A stretch of DNA of 64,000 nucleotides from Lates calcarifer (lineage: Eukaryota > Chordata > Actinopteri > Centropomidae), in the NCBI RefSeq assembly GCF_001640805.2, contig NC_066853.1, forward strand, positions 25,870,378 through 25,934,377, given 5' to 3'. Made by a program: the position numbers and the translations under genes. The notes under the pieces are model-generated. The model searched no databases, was not told the origin of the DNA, and saw only the letters and a program-made list of their open reading frames with translations. This document shows positions 35,512 through 47,995 of the stretch, piece after piece. Within the stretch, counting starts at the first letter, position 1, and each line of letters begins with the position of its first letter.

Positions 35512-36015
35512 TGAGCAACGCATTAACTTGAAATTTTTGGTGAAACTGAACAAAACAGCAGCTGATTTTTTCCATATATTGTATGGGGAACACTGCATGT
35601 CACGTGCACGTGTATCTGAATGGCACAAAGGATTTAGTGAAGGCAGAGAGGATGTCCATGACGATGAACGTTCTGGGCGCCCATGCACATCAAAAACTTC
35701 TGAAAACATTCAACAAATTGAACAAATCATTTGAAATAATCGACGACTCAGTATAAGAGTGATAGCAGAACTGGACTCCATTGATAAAGAGACAGTTCAG
35801 CAAATGTTGCATGAAAATTTAAACATGACAAAGGTGTCCCAAAACATCTAACTGCTGATCAAAAGGAAAAGCAGTTTCTGGCCCAAAAACAAATCCCAGT
35901 GCTTGATCACCCTCCCTGTTCACCTTCACCAGTCTGTGTCAGAAGTTAAGAAAAGAACTACAGAGGTTCTAAGACAACTGTCTGAAGACCTACTGTTCTG
36001 CTTTGATCAGTGGAA
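35512..36015 (+). pseudogene. mariner transposase relic, internally deleted and split by a SINE
   Basis: From 35512 the + strand reads EQRINLKFLVKLNKTAADF, then MSRARVSEWHKGF, EGREDV and DERSGRPCTS, the DNA-binding half of mariner transposases (as in SETMAR-type elements). A stop follows IEQII. Related residues continue (RVIAELDSIDKETVQQMLHE). A large deletion then joins to IPVLDHPPCSP and later to TTEVLRQLSEDLLFCFDQWK, the family C-terminus. The first two catalytic Asp regions are gone. The original start codon lay in the sequence now duplicated beside the SINE. Confidence 0.85.
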
Positions 36016-37214
36016 GACCTGAATGCAGTGGGTATTACAGCATTAGTCTTGTTATTTAATAGCCATACCTCGTACGTAGATCTGTGGGACAAACTACCTG
36101 GACTGGGTTTTATAATGTGGAAGCTCACCGCTTCAGTATCTGCCTTCTCTCCCAGTATCGTGGCAAATTCCCCACAGGATCCTCCAGGCCAAACCATAAC
36201 AGCCTGCTCTCAGTTACTCCTCGTGCATAGCCAAAATCCCTCATACCAGTGATCTGAATACCTTTGTGGACCTCTAATGTGTGGTAATGCGAGGTTAAAA
36301 TGTCTTATTTGTCTGGATCAGAGTACTGGGAGAAGTGTCTTCCTCTTGGCTGCTGGCTAAATGATGTATTGAGCTGGTTTGTGCTGTAGCCTACAGACAG
36401 CCCCCCAGCTACTGGAGCTGCTTATCAGCTCTGATCCTAATCACATCACTGCTGCTGAATATAACTCTTAAAACACAAGCACATGGAAGCAAACAGAAAC
36501 ATTTCCCAGTGAGAGTAAAGACAGAACAAGGCAGTTTTATATTCACTCCTCTGTTTGCTGTTTGGTGGTAGACTCTGAGGGAAGGGGCAATGTAACATTT
36601 CACCTTAAGAAAAATGGTCCGCTGGTTCTTGGCTTAGTCATTATTGTGAGTGAAGTTATTCTCCCCAGCCTTCTTATCTGACACCACTTGACTGTATTGA
36701 AAGGCCTTCTGGGGGTTGTGATAGGCTTCGCTCCATCCAGTCTGGTATTCACCTGACCTTCCTCACACTGTATTTCTTCAGGGCATGCTCCACTTTAACT
36801 CTCTGCACATTAGCATGACTCATGGCTGGAACAAAAATGTTTTGCCCTCTACCTGCTCTGTGATTTTTTTTCCAGGTCATTTCAATCAGGTCATTTGCTT
36901 CTCTCTCCACATTTTGGAAAGTTAATCTATCTTACTAATGGTACTTCTTTCTAATTGCCTTTAAAGTCCTGGGGTGAGCAGCGAGGTGACTGAGGCAGAG
37001 TCTGCTGGTGCTGTAAACCAGTTGAGGATTCTGGATGTTTTTCTCAGATCTTGATCTCACTTAGATCCTCCAGGTTTAAAAATAAAAATGAAAGTTAATA
37101 GATTATCGAACTATTTGTATGTTCTGGTTGGACTTTGTAAGGCAAGTTTAAGACCTGGTTCCGTACCTGCATTTCTAAGATCAAATTAGCAGCCTGGTGG
37201 TCCTGTTAAATTTA
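36016..37214. other. unassigned intron DNA
   Basis: No gene or repeat is recognised. Confidence 0.5.
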
Positions 37215-37584
37215 GGTGCTTTTCCACTAGCACCTACTCGGCTCTACTCAACTTGTCTCTACTCGTTTTTTGGGGTTTTCCATTACGTGTTAGTACCTGG
37301 TACCAGGTACTTTTTGTACCTACTCGGCCGGGGTTCCAAGTGAGCTGAGTCGAGCCGAAATGTGACATCAACAGACTGCAGGCCACTGATTGGCCAGGGA
37401 ATGGTGTCACTGGATGAGTCATGAGAGCGACTCCTTCACACGAATCAAACCGGCCATTTTTAACACCTGGCGACGACAGTGCATACAAATGATGTCACAG
37501 ATGTTTCGGGCCACCTTGTAATGGAAAACGACCACAACCGAGTAGCATCGAGGTGAGGCAAAAACTTTGTAATGGAAAAGCAGC
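37215..37584. mobile_element. palindromic MITE
   Basis: The left end ggtgcttttccactagcacc and the right end ggaaaagcagc face each other. Internal self-complementary pieces include ggtaccaggtac, ctactcggc and ccgagtagc. The composition is more GC-rich than the flanks and the overall form is that of fold-back MITEs common in fish genomes. There is no coding frame. Superfamily is not assigned. Confidence 0.6.
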
Positions 37585-38815
37585 ATTTGAGACCCAAACC
37601 CATGACCAATTATTTACTTGATTTAATCAGTTTCTGATCGATACTTGACATGTTAATGCACCACATGTCTGCATGTTGTCTCCCTGGCACAGCATATCTA
37701 CTCACAACAATTGACACATACAGACATATGTAGAGAGTGAAAGACATTACTTAAATAGATTCGAAAGTAAACAAAATGGAACTTATCCCACGCCTGAGGA
37801 GAACTTTCAGGTACTCTAAATTTGTCTTTCATAAATAAAGGCTGAATGGCGGCTCTCTAGATTTAGGAGCACTCATATCCAGCATCCAGACAGTAGTTTT
37901 TACTATGATTAAAGGATGGAGGTACACAGCAGAGCTAAGTATCATCAGCTGCACCAAAGTACCATAATCAAAGCAAACAATGTCTTCTCAGGTGTTGTGC
38001 TTGTAGTAATTACTAATGAATTCTATCATTCTGCTGCCATGCAGTAAATAAAACAGCTGCAGACAGAAATGTGAGCTGTGCATCATTCTCTGGTGTTCAA
38101 ATAATATATCAAGATAATCTGTGAAGTTACAAACCTTTTCATCTTTGAGTAGTGAGCCTTCTCACTGAGATACCGCTGTATAGTGTATGGCACATTACCA
38201 CTGACTGTGTTGTCGCTTGCACAGAGAAAGACTGTGGTATTTGCCTCATTCCAGAGGCATCAGAGTCAGAATGAGGCTAAAACTCAGTTAGAGTAAAACT
38301 GTAATATGGCCAAAATAATATGTAAGGACCCCGAAGGCTTTTCCCTTAATGTACCTGAAAGACCCATCATGATCTCATGTCTGTTTGTCTGTTTGTCTGT
38401 CATCAGTTTAGTCAATCACTTAATACTGTTGTTTTGTGAATTTGTGTTAGTATTGTGTTGTTAAAGACTGGACCGAAAGTAACCATAGCAAACATACTGA
38501 TGCTTTTTGCCTCATTAACAGTTAAAACTGCCATGTTTAGGGTTCTGTTAATAAACTTATGTAACCAGTGAGTGTCACTGAGGCCTAACAGATGTGTTGA
38601 ATACATTTCTTTCCTCATATGATATTTATAAGGGCTAGTTTTGGATTAATTTGACAGCTGTATGCAGCAGCACTATTAGTGGTCAGAAACTCTGAAGGAT
38701 ACCTTTACATTTAAACCAATGATTCTCGGTACATTAGTCTTTAATGTAGTTGGTACAGTAAGTGACATAGTAAAGTGTAAAGCTTGGCACATACAGCCAT
38801 ACATTCATCCATTTT
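37585..38815. other. unassigned intron DNA
   Basis: Only a short (TGTT)-type run near 38380-38400 is notable. Confidence 0.5.
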
Positions 38816-39232
38816 TTGCTGTCTATCAAGGGCCAGGTCGAACCAGTAGCAGGCTAAGCGGGGTAGTCCACATGTCCCTCTCACTCCTCCTAGGGGATCC
38901 TGAGGCACTCCCATGCCAGATTAGACATTTAGTCCTTCCAGTGTATTCCAGGGTCTCCTATCAGTTAGTCATGCCCAGGAAACCTCCAAAAGGAGATGCC
39001 TTGGAGGCATCCATGCCTAAAATACCTCAAAGTGGTCTCTTTTGACCTGAGGCAGCAGCAGCACTGCTCCAGGCTTCCTCCAGATGTCCTATGGAGGAAG
39101 CTCAGTTTTGCTGCCTTCTCCCAGGATGTCTTTCTTTTGTTCACTGACCAAAGCTCATGTCCATAGGTGAATGCTGGAACATCTTTGTGCTCAGGTTCAG
39201 CTCCGTCTTACCACAACGGATTGACACATACA
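38816..39232 (-). pseudogene. LINE reverse-transcriptase C-terminal region, degenerate, antisense
   Basis: On the minus strand the relic starts near VVKTELNLSTKMF, followed by HSPMDMSFGQ, a stop, and a charged stretch. This matches, in order, the region after the reverse transcriptase of fish LINEs (VVKKELS, YGHELWVVT and a downstream DDL-like tail), but with several stops. Assignment to a clade is not possible by eye. Confidence 0.55.
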
Positions 39233-39588
39233 TTTTATCAGTCTTGTATGGTACAACGTCTATTCTCACACTGTAGAGATAGATCTAGCAGTCACGTTGT
39301 GGCTGCAAATATTGCCACCTAAACATGGAACTGATGTTTATTTTCTATTGACAATGATTATTGACAATTAAATGTAAAAGATTTCTACAAAATGACCACA
39401 TCCTCAAAATTGTTGACTAAAAAGAGAAAGGCAGTGTTACTTTTTCCAAGCAAGAAAGGAAATATGGACACACAGATGGCTAGAAGCTGTGGACAGTATG
39501 GTCTGTCAGTTTTATTTCTATCACAGCACAGTCTCTGTCAAAGCTTAAGAAACTGCTTAAAGTATTAAAGTACACCAGCCAGAGTATA

Positions 39589-39894
39589 CAGTACTGTGCA
39601 AATGTTATCTTAGGCACTAAAGGTAAAATGATGATGCTGTCAAAGTATCATCAATTAACCTCATGCAAAGTGCAGTAAACAGTATTCAGTATTTCTTATG
39701 AAATCAGGGTTCTGTGGGGGTCTGACCATCTACTGCAGGACTCCTTGTTGTTGTTGTCTCTGAGGACAGTTCTCTATGATGCTGACTGTGTGTTTGGACT
39801 CATTGTCCTGCTGCAGAGTTAATCAGACACCTCCCTGATGCTACTGATGAAGAGTCAAAGCATCTGAAGTGCCTAAAACTTTTGCACAGTACTG
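39589..39894. mobile_element. Tc1/mariner-type MITE, 306 bases
   Basis: The ends cagtactgtgcaaatgtt and, read inward from the right, cagtactgtgcaaaagttt are near-perfect inverted repeats extending to ttaggcac. They are flanked by TA at 39587-39588 and 39895-39896. The interior has no frame. A relic of one end of the same family lies at 3403-3441. Confidence 0.85.
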
Positions 39895-39896
39895 TA

Positions 39897-41432
39897 CAGT
39901 GGTAGTAGTAGCCAGTCACCTCAATTAGGGAGGAGCATCCAGAGTGTTAGCTGCACCTTTGGTTTACTGTAGAGCAGTTGTATATTATGTTGATGAGCAC
40001 AGAGAGTCATAAACTGCATCCAATAATGATGTATAACCAGTATTTGGATGGTCAGTGTGATGAGGGAATAACATAACAGAAGGAAAATGCAGCTCTTCCT
40101 CTTCCTCCTTGTTCTCTCTCAAAACTAATCTGTCAAATATTTAAAAAATGTATATCAGATTTATATCACACAATACACACAATAATAGATAGTAATAGGA
40201 TACATGTGCATTACTTTTATAAAATTAGTGCAGTAGCATGTGCAATATGAAAAACCTTTAATTGAAATCTGCTAGATATCCTCACAGACTTAAAAGAGAC
40301 ATCTGATTGGACAGAAACAACAGCAAGGATTTTGCTGTGGTCATACCTGCATGCTGAGTCATTGCCACTGGAACAGGAGACTCCCATCAGAACTGTCAGT
40401 GAACAGCTACGTTGCCTCGCTCTGTGTCTCTGCTGCCTCACAGGTGTTGGTTTGGTGCTTGTCTGCAGTCTGGTGCAAGAGCTAATGGGGCCTCCGAGGT
40501 ACTGAGCGTCATAAGCAGTTACTGTGCTTAGAGAGCGGAGATTGACTGTGTAACAGCAGCAGTTTGGGCTTTCCTTGTCTCTGGAGCACACAGTGCTGGA
40601 GTGAGCCGTAGCAGCAGACTCATATGCACATAACCATGACTGGAAACTGCAGGCTATTCTACAGATTACTTGCTCCATTACAGGTATTTTAGCATCATTA
40701 TGTACATCTATTTTGGGTCTAAAACTAAAACTGCCCACTGGCTATACCCTACTCCCTTTGTTATAAGAGCAAGGCTTTACCAGGTTTCTCCTGCTTGCAT
40801 TACAGTCAGACCCTTTCAAGGTGCCCATGTCTGTCTGAAGCCTCAAAAAACAAAGGCACACAAACTGCAAAGCCGGCAGACTTTTTCATCTTGTGGCTTG
40901 TCTAAAAACACTGTGTATTAGCAAATACATATAGTGGGTTGTATCAGTCAACCTACAAGTGTGTTAAAACTGTGTTAATATTGAAGTATTGAAGATATAC
41001 TAAAGATGTTAGTAAGGGGGGCAGGGGGTTTAAAAGTCAAGAGAACACCAATGCTGAAGTGGAAGTTTATTCTTTTTCAGGCCACTGCTGTATGTAAATT
41101 ACACTGGTGAGAGTGTTCTGCACTCCTGCTGGAGTCAAGTGCATGAGGCAAAGAGGTGAAGGACTCTCTGGCTAGTGTGCTAATTAAAATTTACTCACAC
41201 TACCTGGATTTTAATGAAGTTTTAAGAAATTCCATACAGTCCCCCTGTGGGGAGGAGTTTGCATGGTGGGTAGATGGTGGGGCTGCTGACAAAAAGCAGG
41301 TCATCAAAGTGGGAGTTCAGGTCCAGCATGCAGGAGGAGGAGGAAGCGACCTGTGAATAGTTGAATAAAGTTCAGGAGTTAAGAGGAGGCTCCTGCCATT
41401 AAACACCTTAGCTCCTATTTACTCACATACTC
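39897..41432. other. unassigned intron DNA
   Basis: The minus-strand frame of 173 codons at 40217-40738 has no domain, no signal and no splice context, and I treat it as chance. No repeat is recognised. Confidence 0.5.
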
Positions 41433-41705
41433 TACATACACCGATCAGCCATAACATTATGACCACAATGTTCTGCTGAGGAACCTTTGGTCCTGACATT
41501 CATTTGGACGTTACTTTGTCACGTACCACCCACATAAATATTGTCACAAACCAAGCACACACCCCTCCAATGGCAACAACACTCCCCAGTGTCAGGGGCC
41601 TCCTCCAGCAGGATAATGCTCCCACCACACCACAAAACCTGCTCAGAAATGTCTCCAGGAACACGACAAAGAGCCAAAGCTGTTGGCCCATGGTTCCTCA
41701 GCAGA
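41433..41705 (+). pseudogene. Tc1/mariner-like transposase fragment next to a terminal repeat
   Basis: The bases acaccgatcagccataacat at 41438-41457 are the terminus of a very common teleost repeat. They are followed, after a deletion, by a + strand frame with LLQQDNAPTTPQNLLRN, equivalent to the FQQDNAPCHTAK block around the second catalytic Asp. The N-terminal half and the third catalytic residue are missing. Confidence 0.6.
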
Positions 41706-42735
41706 ACTTTCATGTATCTGTGAAAGTAATAAGTTTGGATACAATAAGTCTGTCTTACCTAGAGGCCGGTTTACCTCAGGAGAGGATCAGTATTGAAAGC
41801 CAGGGCCCCAAAACCACAGAGCTTGGGAAATGTGTTACCTCACAGAATCTGTCTGTCAGTGCCATCATACAGCTCATTAACAGTTTACAATCTGCTTTAC
41901 CGGTTCCCCATTCCCTGACTAGCTCTCTCATATATAGGTCAGCCGATTTCCAGCTGCATTTTGTCAGATTTTCTTTCGTGCCACACCAGCAGTAGCTTTC
42001 CTGCCTGTTTTATATTGTTTTTAGCCATTTTTACCTGCTGTTTATTACCTCCTGCATGTTATTCCTTGTCCTTCTGCCCTTTCACCAGGTGTTCCTGCCT
42101 GTCTGTTACTGATCTCTGCTTTCACCCTGCATTACCTTTTAATATAGGTGAACTCTTTATTGGTGTCTCTGACTCGTGCATTTCAGTCCTGTGTCTTATG
42201 AGTTGTGACAGTGCAATCTAGCCATTATTATAGTTGAAGCCAGGACCAAGTAGGCTGTTCCTCACTCAGCGCTCACTGATCTTTAAGCTTCAGCCTTCTT
42301 TTGTATCTCACTGAATGAGACAGAGTCGCCTACATCTCTATGCTCACTAGCCATGTGAGACTCTGGGGAACTGCTGAGTGGGAAAAGCAATCTCCTATCT
42401 GCTCCTCCATCGACTCGTTCACTTCTGAGTTAAAGAAGGTGTTTGATCACATGGTTCCCTAGAGGGAGGCTGCACAGGGCCTGCTGAATCTGTGTCAGGA
42501 AGGCGGACGGCAGAGAGGAAGTGGAGCAAACAGTCTCTGTATGATGCATACTACCCTGGACTTGCTGATTATATTATGGGAAATACCTGCAGAACCTGAT
42601 AATTCAGTCTCTGTCACTGTTCACGTTGACCGGCACCTCCACCTTGCCTCCACCCCACACCTCCTGGACATCTCTGAACCAATGCAGGAGTCCCACATTG
42701 ACCCACATTGACCCACATGTCAGTATTCACCAAAA
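41706..42735. other. unassigned intron DNA
   Basis: A short tandem, cccacattga, is repeated at 42692-42717. Nothing else is recognised. Confidence 0.5.
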
Positions 42736-43432
42736 GTTATAGCGCCAACTACTGGACACAGCAAATGACATGTTTTAGACTTTGACGTCCTGTTACTAGC
42801 AGGTTGATGTGATCCACTTCAGACTTGGTTAGGAAAGCTTTAAGGCCTTCATTATGCCTTATTGTGAAAATTTTGATGTTCCGTTGAAGGGCATGTCTGT
42901 GGCACCGTTGTGAATTTCGATGTTTCACCATTAACCAGAAGGTTGATGTAAAACCCAATATACAGATGAAATCATAGCGCCATCTATTGGCAACAGGAAA
43001 TTATGTGTTTTATCTAAGTAGCTTGATCTGATTGACCTCAAATGTGGTCAGACAAGCATTAAAATCATAATCGTGTTTAATTGTGAAGACTGAGTCTTGA
43101 TGGGACACCCTTGATGAGGTGAGGTTCGATGCTTCAAACAGGAAGTTGTTGTAACTCCTGCATGCACTGTCCAATCTGCCCCAAACTTCACACATTTGCT
43201 AACAGTCATGGCCTGAACACATCTACATGCCAATATTCATGTATAGTCATAGCACCACTTGATGGGGGCAATGAGGGACTTCTGACTCATTCATTCTGCG
43301 TCTGGCAGTCATGCGGATGCAGAACTGCAGGGGACTCCGCAGCCACCGGTCCCCCGACAGGCGCGGGGTGCGAGGGCCTGTTCAACGCTGCTTACAGCTT
43401 TAATTAGGGCCCGAGCACTAGCGTGCGATCAT
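42736..43432. repeat. three-unit dispersed repeat ending in a GC-rich segment
   Basis: Related units start at about 42738 (tatagcgccaactactgg), 42973 (catagcgccatctattgg) and 43247 (catagcaccacttgatgg), spaced 235-275 bases. The first two share the order gcaggttgatgtgatc/gcttgatctgattg, a gtcaggaaagc/gtcagacaagc segment and a ttgtgaa segment. The end holds a GC-rich stretch and attagggcccgagcac. I recognise this as a widespread percomorph repeat but cannot name its class. Confidence 0.6.
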
Positions 43433-45430
43433 GGAGTTAAAAGATTTAAGTACAAAATTAGAGCATACTGTAAAGGTTCGAGAAGGAGCTGTTGTCAGTT
43501 TACAGAAGCAGTCAGAACTTAAATATTAGCAGCATGAACAGGCTGTAAAACAAGTTGTTGCTGTGGTATTGCAGGCTTGTTACTGGCCTGGCTGTGCTCC
43601 CAAATCCACACAGTGCGCCCTCATTTAGATCTGATCGGAGAACAGAATCACCCACATTAATCCACACGTTGTTTCTACAAGCTTGCTTTTTCTCAGGCTT
43701 TCTCTGATTCACGTGTTTTGCTTCCACTCATCTGTAATAGATTTATAGAGATACTGTCTTATTTTCTACAGTCACTATAGTGAGCCAGCTTTTTGCTACT
43801 GCAGTCAACAATTCTGAGTGAATTTGTGACGTTCTGCCAGCTTGAGAGTCACCCAGATATTCTGCCTTTGGATTTGTTGCCATTTCTCTTGCTTCTTCTT
43901 TAAAACCACAGAGCGGATTTCAAGTTTCCTTCACAGATTTCAACAGAATCTCTGCTGAATCAAAGATAATCCATAAAATAAAGTATGGGAAAAGAGCAGA
44001 ACAAAATGATGAAACATACTTTTGTAATTTTCCAGAGCAGCAGGTGGTTTTCATCCATCTGAAAGTTGGATAACAGGTGTACAAGCTGCACTTTTATATG
44101 TAATAAAAGAGATTGTGTGGTTGACTGTGTTTGGCAGTGTGTCAGTACAATGTGTGTTTTTTGGGTGGTGACTGTGATTGCATAAAAACTCAGTGCAGAT
44201 ATGAGTGGATGTGGACAGACAAATTTGCCCCAGGCGGTGTAAACTGAGCTGAAGATGCAGCTTAAAACATTTCAGCTTCAGTAAAAATGTCAAAAATGCT
44301 TTTTGAACATAAAGATTTGAGATAGTGGAAAAATCACACACCAAAATATTGCATTATCACTTTGGTGCATCTTCAGAGTATATGTAGACAAATGGTAACT
44401 GACCTGTTAGCATTTTTTTTAAAACTGCTATAACCTGAAAACCTTTGGTTCTTATATTATTATCTCAATAATCTATATGTAATCTAAATGATGCTAATCT
44501 TTGACATAATAGGGTCGTTTGCATTGTTACACTAAAAGTGTAACGCCCAACACACATGTATTTTGGGGGATAGATCAAGGCGAGTACAGTGTGGTGTTCA
44601 TTGAGCTCTCTCTCTCTCTCGTGGCCAGTCATTTGATCCATTGAATACAGCCTTGATTTATAACCAGGGGGAAGATTTCTGGTAGTAGAGTCTCGGTCAA
44701 TTATCTTTTAGTGTGTGCATAGTAAATCTCATTTTCAGTAATGATAGCACGAACTCTGGCAGTGCGCAGGAAAGAAGCCCACTTTGAGGATGGAGAAAAG
44801 TTCAGCTCAGTGTCTGCAGTTACTGTCTGTGGCATCAGTACAGGCTGCTACTCCAAGGCTGCTGCTCAGCAAATTGTTGCTTCATAATTGCCATGCACTT
44901 GAAACTGCTCATTCTCTTACTACTCTGTAATAGCTTACTTCAAGAGGGGCCAATTATGTTCAAGCCTCTTCACTGCTTATGTGACCAAGGCTTCAGGCTC
45001 TGTTTAAGCAACCTCCTGTTGCCAGGCTTTAGACATTTTCTTTGATCAGGTTAATTAGCAGAAAGAAGATAGGCCCACTATTTGAAGGAGAATCCTCCGT
45101 TTATTTATATATTATTATATATTTATGTTAGTTAGTTATGTAGCTAGTGACACATAATGAATATAATGAAAAGTTTTGATTGGTTGGTCATATAGTAGAT
45201 TTGAGAGTAAAAGTAGTTTTGGTTGGTGTTTACTTCAGAGAAAGTGGCTTGGAAACAGTTTGAATTACATTATGAGAAATATAGGATCTAGAGAACACAG
45301 CAATTTATTACAACTTGGGTTTTATTTTTGTGGCTCTGGGCATCATTTCCATCAGTTATGATAACAGGTATGACAGGTCAAAGTTGAAGGAGGAAGAACA
45401 GTGTTACTCACATCTATCAGTCTTTTTAAG
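43433..45430. other. unassigned intron DNA
   Basis: It holds a small perfect hairpin, gttacact/agtgtaac, at 44526-44544 and a (CT)n run at about 44607-44620. No gene is recognised. Confidence 0.5.
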
Positions 45431-45953
45431 GTTTTACCTTGATGTTCCTTGCCTTGTAATTTCCACACCATGAATTGTGTGTTCATCTAGTGTTATGCTA
45501 ATATTGGACTCTAGTGCTTTGACAGCAGAAATAAATGTATTTTTCATCTCTTGTGCACTGTGCTCTATCATTTGGGCACATGAATGATCGGATCGGTGAG
45601 GAGGACCGACTGTCAAATTTCATACAACATGGGCTTCCCTGAACGAACTAGCTGTCTTCTTAAATATAGTAGATCTGAGTTCTGCAGTTTTCTTTGAAAG
45701 CACTTCTTTTTGTTTGAGCTCCTGCTATTTCGGCAGTTTGTCTGTGAGGAATACTGTTGTGGTAAACATCTTTTCTTTCTTTTTTTTTTTTTTGCTGTTT
45801 TTGAACAGGGCTACTCAAAGTCCCATTGATCCAGGCATCCACCAAATGCATGCCAAACTTCTTCTCAGAGAGGAAGAGAGTCTTGGCTTCCTTACAGACA
45901 ATGCATCTAAGAACATCCTCTTGCAAACAACCAGGTCCTACCAGGATCTCCAC
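45431..45953 (-). pseudogene. possible transposase-derived relic (hAT/ZBED-like)
   Basis: Two minus-strand frames follow each other. The first (45660-45953) has CIVCKEAKTLFLSEKKFGMHL. The second (45434-45616) has EMKNTFISAVKALESNISITLDEHTIHGVE. The SITLDE stretch and the Cys-rich opening recall hAT-like domesticated transposases of the ZNF862/KIAA1586 type. There is a T-rich interruption and a frame change between them. The match is from memory and weak. Confidence 0.3.
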
Positions 45954-47670
45954 TGATTGTAGCCCAATTTCTGTGGTGATAGTTCTATTGTAGCAGCCCC
46001 AACCTCCTGCTCCTTTTCTGAACTTTCAACCATCCTACACTCAGCGGCATCAGTTGTGGTAGCAGATCTAGCACCCTCCACAGCAGCAAAGCTAATGCTA
46101 TGCTTGAAGACTGCGTTGGCAGCAGCTGCCTTTTTTCAGCTGGTAGTTAGTCTGTACATCTACTTTATAAGATGTTATATAGATAATAAAAGCTTATACG
46201 TGTAGTGTTTCATCAAAACGGATTTGCTTTTGCACATTTCTGCATACTCAACATGCATAGTTAGCACAATATTCTATTCTTTTAGTCTAAAGTGTAAATA
46301 ATACTCATTAGATCAAAGGACCACTGAGTAGCATTTATAGGGATGTATTGGAAAAAACTGAATATATCATACATAAATATTTATTTTATAGTGTATAGTC
46401 ACCTAAAACTAATAATCATTGTGTTTTCGTTTGCTGAGAATGAGCCATTTATATCTACATAAGCAGCAGGTCCTCTCCCACAGAGTTTTCCATGTTGTGC
46501 TGCTATATTTCTACAGTAGCCCAGAATGGACTTAACCAAACTGTGTCTCCACACAGGACCTTTTGCATTTTCATGTTGATGCTGCAGCTTGTATACAGAG
46601 GATGAGAAGACTAAAAGGAAGAAAGGGATGTATTCTTTCTCTTCATCATCTTATCTTCCATCAGTTATTACCTATAGTTTTACAGACTAATAACTAAATA
46701 TAATATCTAATTATAGCTATAGAAATGATCCCCTTCACTTGACAGACTGCAGTAGTTGACAGGCTTGGAGAGGGAGGAGTGAGGGGACAGGTTTACATTT
46801 GGCTGTAATCTATGAAAATAAAGCCCAAGTTCTAATTATCTGTAATTCTCCTTTAAAGTATTTAGAAATAACATAACCATGCTACCAGTATATGGATTAA
46901 AGACAATGTTATGGACGAAAACAGAAGTAAACAATTTGTGCTTCATAATGTCAACACTGCCAAGCCACAAGTTTAGCTCTGCAGTCAGCTGTGGATTGTA
47001 GAAGGTTATCTGGACCTAGATTCTTGGCTGTCACCTGGTATGTTGGGTTATGTTGACCAGTGTGAGCTGTGTTCAGTGAGGCTTGCACTGGGGCAGGGTT
47101 TAGCACTCATCTGCCTGAGACTGCTGCCCACCCAGCACACTGGATAGTTTCCCAGTGCCATGCTAACGGACCTCTGGGGTGTCACACTCCATTTACACTG
47201 GCATCACCCACTGTGGCAAGGTTTTGCTGTATTTGAGCTTTTTAAAGTGACATGCACACACAAAAAATCTCACACCTTCATATAAATGTATACTCCCTTG
47301 TTTCACTTTAATTAATTCAATTAAACTTTGTTGAGAATTTTCTACTTTTATGGCATGTTTTGTATCAGACATCTTCAGCTGACTGTAGCTGAAGTGTAGT
47401 GTCTTTAAAATCATCTCATACTGATTTATTATATTGTCTCAATTAAAATATATTGGTTGCCGTAGTATTTTTAATATGATCTTATATGATATACACTGGA
47501 AATGGTTGAAACTGTGATTTGCACTCGCTGTCTACTGCTGTGAACTTTTGTTGATAACCTGGGTTGAACTGACTTGCTTTGTTTGTATGATAGGGCACTT
47601 AGCATCCTTTGCTGTGCAGCTGCGCTGAGGTTCATTGTATCTTTTTCATACAGCTACGCCTTGAAAAAAA
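45954..47670. other. unassigned intron DNA
   Basis: No gene or repeat is recognised. Confidence 0.5.
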
Positions 47671-47995
47671 TGTTAGATGGAATGGCTAGGAAATGTTGTA
47701 CCCAGATGATTCAGCATCATATATGTACGAGATGATGGCTCAGAAATATTGTTCTAAGATAATGGTATGTACAAGCAGGCCTAGATCTGATTCACTTAAA
47801 GATGTCCAGTGGCAGATTCTTCTCTCTATAAAAACCTGGTATCCGAGCAAACTCAAGTGAGTCAGCGCTTGACTCACCCTAGGGTTGCTTGGTTTATTGA
47901 ATGTTACAACTTGTAATATTTCATTAAACTATTTTTGCAGCGGACTTTGCTTCTCTTAGGTGGCCTCTTTGAGAGTATTTTTCTTTGACTTTACA
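47671..47995 (+). mobile_element. possible solo LTR
   Basis: The interval begins tgttagatgg and ends gactttaca, giving TG...CA ends. It has a TATA box-like tataaaaa at 47827-47834 and a polyadenylation-like attaaa at 47923-47928 in the order expected of an LTR. Flanks are A-rich (aaaaa and aaaca), so a 5-base duplication is only suggestive. No internal retroelement sequence follows. Confidence 0.45.

Noticed and set aside
40217..40738. 173-codon minus-strand open frame
   Set aside because: The residues show no family features or splice context, and a 173-codon stop-free run is plausible by chance in 64 kb on six frames.
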